This document shows, in pieces, positions 49,092-54,710 of a DNA stretch of 54,710 nucleotides. The notes below the pieces were generated by a model. That model made no database searches and was not told the DNA's origin. It was given only the letters and a program-made list of their open reading frames with translations. The stretch is from a virus: IMG/VR virus record IMGVR_UViG_3300025117_000080, positions 1 to 54,710 of that record. The stretch is one strand, 5' to 3'. A program made the position numbers and the translations under genes. Every line of letters begins with the position of its first letter. The first letter of the stretch is position 1.

Positions 49092-50365
49092 TATGCAGCC
49101 TTTCTATGCCCGCACATGAGGCTGTGCAGGTAGTCGTAATTAACCCCCTTGATCGTCGGCAGAAAGCGGCCTGTGCGCTCAATGGTGCGCTCCTTGGTCT
49201 GAGGAAGGATTAAGCCTCTTTGTTCACAAAAGTCATAAATGCCGGTACCGGGGATCGGCGTAAAATAGAACGGACTCGCGTGTTCCGGCTGGATCTCGTC
49301 TATCATGCGGGCCGTGGCCAAAGCCTCATCTTCTGTCTCGGTCGGCAGGCCATACATGAAAGTTCCGAAAACCTTTATCCCGTTAGCCTTGCAGATTATT
49401 GCGGCCTCGATGTTCTGATCTACGGTGGTGCCCTTTTTGATGAGGTCCAGAATCCTTTGGCTACCGCTTTCAAGGCCGATCACGAACCATGTAACGCCGA
49501 TGCTTGCCAAACGTTCGATCATGCCCGGGTTGCGACAAATGATGTCGGCTCGGCTACAAGCGACTATCGGAGCGCCGATCTTGGCTTGCTCATACAGGTC
49601 GCAAAACTCTTGAATCCACTTTGTTTTGAACGTGAAAGTATCGTCCCAGAAGGTGATGCTCTTGTAATGGAACCGCCCTTTAAGATAGGCCAGTTCAGCC
49701 ACTACGTTTTCGGGGCTTCGCAGCCGGTAGGGATTGCCAAAAACAGCGTTTTCGGCAGGCTGGCAGTATTGGCAACGGTACGGGCAACCTCGGCCAGCAA
49801 GCATGGTGATCGAAGGAAGCTCTTGATCCGGCGTGAAGTTACAGGCCAACTCCCGCTTGTAATCGAACAATTCGCGGTCCACCCATGGGATGGAATCAAG
49901 GTCCGGTTTGGCGCCACGGTATATTTTCGGCAGTTCTTGGCCGGCCTCGATCATCTTGAGCAGATCGACAAAGGCAATCTCGCCCTCTCCCTGGACTACA
50001 GAATCAATCGCGGAAAAGTCGTATTGTCCCGGGAAGATACTTGGATGGATGCCTCCCACGATCACCTTGCAGGCCGGAAGTGTACGCTTTATGACCAGCA
50101 CGGCCCGCATCGCGTGCCAATGGTCCACGGCTGAAACAGACAGGCCGTAAACATCCGATGGCTTTTCTTTAATCAGTCTTTCGAAGTGATCCCACCCTGA
50201 AAGCTGTCTCAGGTCGATCAGGTCAACGTCGTAGCCTGCGGCTTTGGCCGATGAGCCCACGGAGGCAGCACCGTGACCGATCCATGACCCCTCGCGGTCA
50301 CCGTAGGGCCTGTTGGCATTCATGCCGGCTACACCTACATGGCAGAAGATTAGAGAGACGCGCAT
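49091..50365 (-). CDS. Cobalamin-binding-type radical SAM enzyme
   Basis: 424 residues. N-terminal Rossmann-like B12 domain (about 20-140) with GGIHPS and VVQGEGE, then the cluster motif GRGCPYRCQYCQP with Cys194, Cys198 and Cys201 and a TIM-barrel to the end. This is the plan of B12-radical SAM methyltransferases/ring enzymes (BchE/HpnR-like class). Overlaps the glycosyltransferase stop by 16 bases. An unusual cargo in a phage head region. Confidence 0.85.
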   Translation of the reverse strand: MRVSLIFCHVGVAGMNANRPYGDREGSWIGHGAASVGSSAKAAGYDVDLIDLRQLSGWDHFERLIKEKPSDVYGLSVSAVDHWHAMRAVLVIKRTLPACKVIVGGIHPSIFPGQYDFSAIDSVVQGEGEIAFVDLLKMIEAGQELPKIYRGAKPDLDSIPWVDRELFDYKRELACNFTPDQELPSITMLAGRGCPYRCQYCQPAENAVFGNPYRLRSPENVVAELAYLKGRFHYKSITFWDDTFTFKTKWIQEFCDLYEQAKIGAPIVACSRADIICRNPGMIERLASIGVTWFVIGLESGSQRILDLIKKGTTVDQNIEAAIICKANGIKVFGTFMYGLPTETEDEALATARMIDEIQPEHASPFYFTPIPGTGIYDFCEQRGLILPQTKERTIERTGRFLPTIKGVNYDYLHSLMCGHRKAA

Positions 50366-51219
50366 TGGCCCCCCTTGCCCAAGGCTGCGAGCATTGCCGC
50401 CGTTTCTGCTTCGGTTGATCCTACCGCTTTTTCGATTTCGCTTTCGGCTTTACACCTTAACAGAAAGTCGTGATAATTTCCCTCCCATGCCTTGATCCCG
50501 TAGTGCTGAATTGTAACGTTTGGCTCCAGCCAGACGATGCCGCCCATTTCCTTATAACGTTTCTGGAAATAGATGTCCTCCCCGATGCGCCCACCAGAAC
50601 CGCGAAGGCCCTTTTGCATCTTGTATGCCAGCTCGGCAAGTTCTTCCTTGTCCATAGCCTCAAGTTCTTCTTTGGTCTTGATCTTGTGCGGCTCAATGTT
50701 GCACTTGAATGCCTCAAGTATTTCTTCGCCGGTAGTTGGTTCTGTATAGGTATCAAGGTTCGGTCGGGTGCGTTCAAAAGCCTTTCTTGAATACATGATG
50801 AAACCACCAGGAATGCCCCACATATCAAGAAGCCTGGTTTCCCCGATCTCTTTTCCAAGAAAGGAGCCATCTTCGGACTTGTTAGGGATACAGCCAAAAA
50901 ATTCCCAGTTATTTTTGCAGGGGTAGGCAGCTCCGACCACTTCGGCTCCCATCATCGCGGCCTTGAGTATCCTACAAAAACCTTCAACGTCCCACGCTTC
51001 GTCTGAATCGATCATAAGCATATGTGAGGCGTCTGATTTTAAAAACCTGTGCACTAACGCATTTTTTGCCCTGTCTACATACGAATCCCCGCTCAATTCG
51101 TAGTAGTCGAATGGGAGTTGAAGTTCGTGCAGAACATTTATCGAGTTCACAAGGCTTGTGACATATGGTGAGTATGCCTTGACTTCATAGTAGCAACTTG
51201 CTATAACCAAAATGTCCAT
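50350..51219 (-). CDS. GT-A type glycosyltransferase
   Basis: 289 residues from ATG at 51219. Begins MDILVIASCYYEV; the metal-binding DxD lies in MLMIDSDEAWD (71-77). RAKNALVHRF and the variable C-terminal part with WLEPNVTIQHYG fit a family of phage and bacterial glycosyltransferases. It probably adds a sugar to a phage or host surface molecule. Divergent from the HNH gene at 51281 and coupled to the radical SAM gene. Confidence 0.75.
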   Translation of the reverse strand: MDILVIASCYYEVKAYSPYVTSLVNSINVLHELQLPFDYYELSGDSYVDRAKNALVHRFLKSDASHMLMIDSDEAWDVEGFCRILKAAMMGAEVVGAAYPCKNNWEFFGCIPNKSEDGSFLGKEIGETRLLDMWGIPGGFIMYSRKAFERTRPNLDTYTEPTTGEEILEAFKCNIEPHKIKTKEELEAMDKEELAELAYKMQKGLRGSGGRIGEDIYFQKRYKEMGGIVWLEPNVTIQHYGIKAWEGNYHDFLLRCKAESEIEKAVGSTEAETAAMLAALGKGGQCASL

Positions 51220-51280
51220 ACATCCGTGTTTTTTTTGTTCCACTGCTTTAAATCCCCCCAAAAAAGAAAGTAGGTGCTTT

Positions 51281-51988
51281 ATGCGTTACGAGACATGGGA
51301 AACCACTAAATACCCTCCTGGGCTTAAAACAGGCAAACTCACCGTTGTTTCTACTCATAAGAAAAGAAGACAAAACGGATCGCTTGCATATTATGTTTTT
51401 TGCAAGTGTGAATGCGGCTCGGAAAACAAAATGATTGGCATAAGCGATTTTGCGGTCGCCAAAAGCTGCGGCTGCGTTAAGGGCGGGTGGCGCGGTCCGA
51501 GAAGCGAAAGATATAAATCCTCTATGTCTGAAGGCCATATTAAAAAGGGCATAATGCCAAGAACTGATAAAAGACCCGAGAAGGCATCCCATCATAATTG
51601 GAAAGGAGGGGTTATTTACAATAACGGATACAAACTCGTTATGTGCGATGACCCGGGGCACCCCCACAAAATACAAGGAAAGTACATTTATGAGCATAGG
51701 CGTGTAATGGAGAAAAGTATTGGCCGCTACCTCAGCAAAACAGAAAAAGTTCACCATATCAATGGCGACATAACCGATAACCGTATTGAAAACCTGGTTT
51801 TGTGCCAATCCAATTCCGACCATTTCAAAAGATTCCATAAAAGCATATTGAGCGATTTGATGCCAAAGATGCCATCCCCGCAATGCCCTCGGTGTGGATC
51901 TGCAAAAACTGGATCTCGCGGCAAAAAGAGTTATCAGTGTCGGTCATGCATGCGCCTTTTTTCGAAAACAGGCAGATTCTATAAATAG
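51281..51988 (+). CDS. HNH homing endonuclease, inserted on the plus strand
   Basis: 235 residues from ATG at 51281. N-terminal CKCECGSE and SCGCVKGG knuckle; HNH core VHHINGDITDNRIENLVLC with catalytic His; C-terminal zinc ribbon CPRCGS and CRSCMR. The multi-part plan resembles phage selfish homing endonucleases. It lies between coat and glycosyltransferase genes, opposite to them, with its own terminator. Confidence 0.85.
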   Translation: MRYETWETTKYPPGLKTGKLTVVSTHKKRRQNGSLAYYVFCKCECGSENKMIGISDFAVAKSCGCVKGGWRGPRSERYKSSMSEGHIKKGIMPRTDKRPEKASHHNWKGGVIYNNGYKLVMCDDPGHPHKIQGKYIYEHRRVMEKSIGRYLSKTEKVHHINGDITDNRIENLVLCQSNSDHFKRFHKSILSDLMPKMPSPQCPRCGSAKTGSRGKKSYQCRSCMRLFSKTGRFYK

Positions 51989-52004
51989 AACAGCCTGGGG
52001 TTGG

Positions 52005-52035
52005 CCCGGGGGATTTTCTCCCCCGGGTTTGTTTT
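52005..52035 (+). terminator. Intrinsic terminator of the HNH gene
   Basis: CCCGGGGG (52005-52012) pairs with CCCCCGGG (52020-52027), then TTTGTTTT. It ends rightward transcription before the late genes on the other strand. Confidence 0.75.
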
Positions 52036-52036
52036 G

Positions 52037-52291
52037 CTACGCTTTGAGCCCCAAAGTAACCAGGGCGGCGCGGATCTCATTGACCAGTGTCACGATTGCG
52101 TTGGCCTGCGTGCTGGTGGAAAACCCCCAGATATTGGAGGTGGTGGAAACCGCAACGGTGGTAACGACCGCCGCCGCCGTGAAGGCCGTCCGAGCTGCGG
52201 GCGTGGCCCCGTAAAAGCTGATTTTCTCGCTGGAAGTCAAGCCGAAGCTCGCACCGTCCGGTTGATTGGTACCGATATATTCTACTGCCAT
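52037..52291 (-). CDS. Small head-associated protein
   Basis: 84 residues. YIGTNQPDGASFGLTSSEKISFYGATP followed by an Ala/Thr-rich helix is a common small protein placed just after coat genes in many phages, sometimes called head fibre or decoration. Function unproven here. Confidence 0.65.
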   Translation of the reverse strand: MAVEYIGTNQPDGASFGLTSSEKISFYGATPAARTAFTAAAVVTTVAVSTTSNIWGFSTSTQANAIVTLVNEIRAALVTLGLKA

Positions 52292-52314
52292 GGTTTAACC
52301 TACCTTTCTGATTA

Positions 52315-52336
52315 GGGGCCGATTACCTGGCCCCTA
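52315..52336 (-). other. Hairpin between coat and next gene
   Basis: Read leftward, GGGGCC pairs with GGCCCC around an 8-base loop. No T tract follows, so it is more likely an mRNA-stability or partial attenuation signal that helps coat outproduce its neighbour. Confidence 0.35.
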
Positions 52337-52347
52337 TCTAATTTTGA

Positions 52348-53559
52348 CTACCCCCACACCCTGCAAGCCAGCTCGGGCCGTTGGGCAAGGAAACCGAAGA
52401 AAATGTCAATACGGCACGGATAATTGGCGTTATTGATGTCGTACTGCCGCAAAATCCGCATGTTGATGCCGTCCACGGCCATTTGGGACTTGAAAGACAC
52501 GTCAGCCGGCATCTCAAGGTTCGCGGTGGCGAAGGTGAACGCCTCAGGGTGGAAAACCATGTTCTGGGGATAGACCAGCGAGGCCGTTCCGATCACCGTG
52601 ACGGTTGCTTCGCTGACCGGGAAAGCGTCGATGTTCTGAAGGGCTCCGGTGGTGTACATGGCAGGGCTGACGGTCAGGTCGCACTCGGACCCGGAAGCAG
52701 TCACGGCAGCGGTCACGACGAACTGCTGAAGCGCTCCGGTGCTTTGCTTGGTCTGAGGGTTCACGGCGTAAACCCCGGCTACCGTGAAGACATCGCCCAC
52801 CGTGAAGGTTTGGGTTGCGGCGCCCAGGCCATCCACATGGATCGTCGTAGAGCCTTCGGTTGCGTTGGCTGCGGTGTCGTCATCGACCAGGATGGAGCCG
52901 GAACGAGTCCCGCAAGTGTGGTTCGGAACGTTCTGGCTCATAAACCACTCGAAGCCCAGCGCGTTGCCCATTTTGCCCTTGAGGTACTGTTTTTCCAGGG
53001 CCGAAGAAGCGTGAAAAAGCGTGGACAGACCGGATACCGTGGAGGCTTGAGCAGCCGGGTTGATAACGGCTACGCGGTCATCTTCGGGGGTGGCGGTCTC
53101 ATTCAGTTTCTGCCCGCCCTGGAGCCAGATAAGAGCCGTGTTGGGCGTGGTCCCTGCGGTGCCGGCGCTGTTGTAAACAGCCTTGTACGCCTGGGAGAAG
53201 TTGTAGCTGTCAACCTGTGAGGCCAGCGTTTTGATGGCCGGGGAGATGAACCGCTTGGAAAACTCGTTGATGTCCAGGGCAAGGTCGGCGTCCGAAAAAT
53301 TCATGTCAACGCCGCGAATCTGGCCGATGACCAGGGACACGCTTTGCTCGTCCTGATCCTGAGCGTTGATCGCCCAGGTGGAACGAACGGTGTATTGATT
53401 GGGCAGGCGCACGCGCAGGGTGGAACCGCGTTTCTGCCCGCCAAACTCTGTTTCCTTGTCGTGCTGCTTGTCTATGTTCTTGGTGAAGGGAAGCGCGTTG
53501 TGCAGAACACGTTGGGCCTCTGCCGTGATCGCACTAGGTTTCAAAAACGAATTAGCCAT
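52348..53559 (-). CDS. Major capsid (coat) protein, P22 gp5-like
   Basis: 403 residues (P22 gp5 is 430). The start ANSFLKPSAITAEAQRVLHN, and GSTLRVRLPNQYTV, DMNFSDADLALDINEFSKRFISPAI match the P22-type coat family. The segment TFTVGDVFTVAGVYAVNPQTK (about 240-260) corresponds to the inserted I-domain. Directly follows the scaffold gene. Confidence 0.88.
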   Translation of the reverse strand: MANSFLKPSAITAEAQRVLHNALPFTKNIDKQHDKETEFGGQKRGSTLRVRLPNQYTVRSTWAINAQDQDEQSVSLVIGQIRGVDMNFSDADLALDINEFSKRFISPAIKTLASQVDSYNFSQAYKAVYNSAGTAGTTPNTALIWLQGGQKLNETATPEDDRVAVINPAAQASTVSGLSTLFHASSALEKQYLKGKMGNALGFEWFMSQNVPNHTCGTRSGSILVDDDTAANATEGSTTIHVDGLGAATQTFTVGDVFTVAGVYAVNPQTKQSTGALQQFVVTAAVTASGSECDLTVSPAMYTTGALQNIDAFPVSEATVTVIGTASLVYPQNMVFHPEAFTFATANLEMPADVSFKSQMAVDGINMRILRQYDINNANYPCRIDIFFGFLAQRPELACRVWG

Positions 53560-53571
53560 GACTTGTGCTCC

Positions 53572-54435
53572 TTATATCTTGCCCGCATTCCGCGCAGCAA
53601 TCCATCCCGCAGGGTCTTTTTCCGGGTCGATCTCTGGAATTACATCAGCCTTTCCAGGGTTGGGATTGATCGGCGGCGGGGCCTTTGTGGTTTTCTTTTC
53701 AGTGAGTTTCAGACGTTCTTCAATTTTACCGATTTCGCGTGCCATGGCCCAAGGATTGAGCTTAGAGATTCTTTCGGCTTCTTGGATGTTTTTCCCGAGA
53801 TGGTAGATAACGTCGGACCCGTTGTCGCTATCGACTATGACTTGTGCCATTTGGAAAGTCAGGATCTGACCAGGGATTGCCTGAACCACCTCGTCAAAAT
53901 CCTTGTACTTTCCTTTGCCGGTTTCGATGGTAGCTTTCCGTTTCTCGTCGAAGGTCTGCTGTTCCTTCTTTACCTCGTTCGCCTTTTCGGCCTGCTTTTT
54001 GGTCTCTTCTTCCTGAAGGCGCTTGGCGAAGGCTTCGGATTCCTTCTTTTCGAGCTTCCAGTCGGTAACGGCGTCAACGTAGTCTTCGTAGGTCTGGAAA
54101 TCACCGACAACGGGCTTAGGTTTGGCAAAGTTGACCGGAGGCGGTTCGGCCTGTTTCGGCTTGCGGGCCTCTTCGAGTTCCTTTTCGAGTTTGGCGGCGC
54201 GTTCTTTTTCCGCTTCGATCTTGGCTTCAGCCTCGTACCGCTTGCGGGTCAGTTCATCGAACCGCTTCTTGTACCAGGGTTTTTTCTCGGTTTGCTCTTG
54301 CTCTGCTCTTTCCTGGGCTTCGATTTCCTCCTGATTAGGAGTGCCTTCGGCTGTGCCGGTTTGTGCGGTGGACTGATCCGCTGGTGTGGCGTCCGGTGCG
54401 GCTGCTGTTGCCTGATCGTGGGTTTCTTCTGACAT
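53572..54435 (-). CDS. Scaffolding protein
   Basis: 287 residues, strongly charged and helical, with coiled-coil (EAEAKIEAEKERAAKLEKELEEARK) and a Pro-rich centre, as in P22 gp8 (303 residues). The C-terminal basic end (AGWIAARNAGK) could be the coat-binding helix-turn-helix. Precedes coat by 12 bases. It leaves or is recycled during head assembly. Confidence 0.75.
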   Translation of the reverse strand: MSEETHDQATAAAPDATPADQSTAQTGTAEGTPNQEEIEAQERAEQEQTEKKPWYKKRFDELTRKRYEAEAKIEAEKERAAKLEKELEEARKPKQAEPPPVNFAKPKPVVGDFQTYEDYVDAVTDWKLEKKESEAFAKRLQEEETKKQAEKANEVKKEQQTFDEKRKATIETGKGKYKDFDEVVQAIPGQILTFQMAQVIVDSDNGSDVIYHLGKNIQEAERISKLNPWAMAREIGKIEERLKLTEKKTTKAPPPINPNPGKADVIPEIDPEKDPAGWIAARNAGKI

Positions 54436-54491
54436 TTGATTCTCCTGCCCCGCTGTTGCGGTAAGTTCTGACCCGGTTTCCCGGTAAGTTG

Positions 54492-54535
54492 AAAAACAAA
54501 AAGGGCTGCCCCTGGATTTCTCCAGAAGCAGCCCC
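54492..54535 (-). terminator. Strong leftward terminator between packaging and head genes
   Basis: Long stem with arms at 54503-54516 and 54521-54535 (GGGCTGC/GCAGCCC and CTGGA/TCCAG), followed leftward by TTTTTGTTTTT (54502-54492). It ends the terminase-portal transcript before scaffold and coat. Confidence 0.85.
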
Positions 54536-54566
54536 TAAATGGTGGTCTTGCTTTTAAGCTATGTTT

Positions 54567-54710
54567 TTACTTTCTGACCTTTATACTCACCTCGATCTTA
54601 ATAAACTTCAGTTCAGGTTCACACATGCTTATCCTGTTATACCATATACCCTTTGATTGCAATAGCTTTTCAAGCTCGGCAGCGATAGCCAGCGCTTCGC
54701 ATGGCTCCAT
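54567..54710 (-). CDS. Small protein downstream of portal, 3' part
   Basis: Continuation through the circle end of the gene starting at 156. The frame remains open across the repeat and ends TAA at 54567-54569 after IEVSIKVRK, giving 55 residues in all. Function unknown. Confidence 0.6.
   Translation of the reverse strand: MEPCEALAIAAELEKLLQSKGIWYNRISMCEPELKFIKIEVSIKVRK
54579..54710. repeat. Terminal direct repeat, right copy
   Basis: Same as 1-132 apart from 54580 and 54707. The two mismatches sit near the ends and may mark population variants or assembly edge errors. Confidence 0.9.

Noticed and set aside
49220-50134. 304-residue plus-strand ORF over the B12 radical SAM gene
   Set aside because: Antisense shadow of a gene with intact cluster motif.
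51248-51883. 211-residue minus-strand ORF opposite the HNH gene
   Set aside because: Shadow; hydrophobic without a membrane plan, while the plus strand has a full HNH core.
52381-53220. 279-residue plus-strand ORF over the coat gene
   Set aside because: Antisense shadow; the minus strand is an unmistakable coat protein.
53344-54432. 362-residue plus-strand ORF over the scaffold gene
   Set aside because: Phe/Leu/Gly-rich mirror of the scaffold codons, no ribosome site or domain; the minus strand has a clear scaffold plan.

Overview
This window is a complete temperate, P22-like short-tailed phage (podovirus) genome, assembled as a circle and opened inside the packaging module. Bases 1-132 and 54579-54710 are the same sequence apart from two single-base differences, so the true circle is about 54.6 kb. 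The identification rests on a P22-type portal, coat protein, gp4-like and gp10-like tail accessory factors and gp7/gp16-like ejection proteins, plus a tyrosine integrase beside a partial tRNA-Pro gene and a CI/Cro-type switch. The host is probably Gram-negative (several phage-borne lipoprotein signals) and possibly anaerobic (two radical SAM enzymes), but the sequence does not name it.

Layout, with most genes on the minus strand. (1) 1-5030: a leftward packaging operon: an Acb2/Tad1-like anti-CBASS gene, two small conserved phage genes, small terminase, large terminase, portal and a 55-residue gene that wraps through the circle end to a strong terminator. (2) 5198-6040: a short rightward cluster of small genes. 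(3) 6165-20216: a long leftward early region with many translationally coupled genes: RuvC-like resolvase, zinc-ribbon/Toprim primase, SF2 helicase, ERF annealing protein with a YqaJ-like exonuclease, two HNH proteins, a Mu Mom-like DNA modification enzyme and about a dozen small zinc-binding proteins. (4) 20217-22300: divergent repressor switch, integrase and attP. (5) 22306-25494: metallophosphoesterase, holin-like and other small membrane or lipoprotein genes, without a recognisable endolysin. (6) 25643-35100: an FkbM methyltransferase and then six consecutive fibre, lectin or beta-helix proteins, each starting with a Sec or lipoprotein signal peptide and four carrying Thr-Pro linkers. (7) 35100-54435: ejection proteins, two radical SAM enzymes, a GNAT, a glycosyltransferase, tail genes, coat and scaffold. 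Two plus-strand genes are inserted here: an RHH/lipoprotein/transglutaminase-like fusion and an HNH endonuclease.

The most unusual signals are a duplicated leader element of about 170-190 bp (11768-11936 and 12818-13009), with conserved flanks but different, still fully paired stems; the run of exported fibre-like proteins; the virion-module enzymes (two radical SAM, glycosyltransferase, GNAT, FkbM); a Mom-like gene directly preceded by a Com-sized Cys/His protein; and the RHH-lipoprotein fusion whose promoter carries three 8-bp repeats at an 11-bp period. All functional names come from motif reading by eye; no database search was run.
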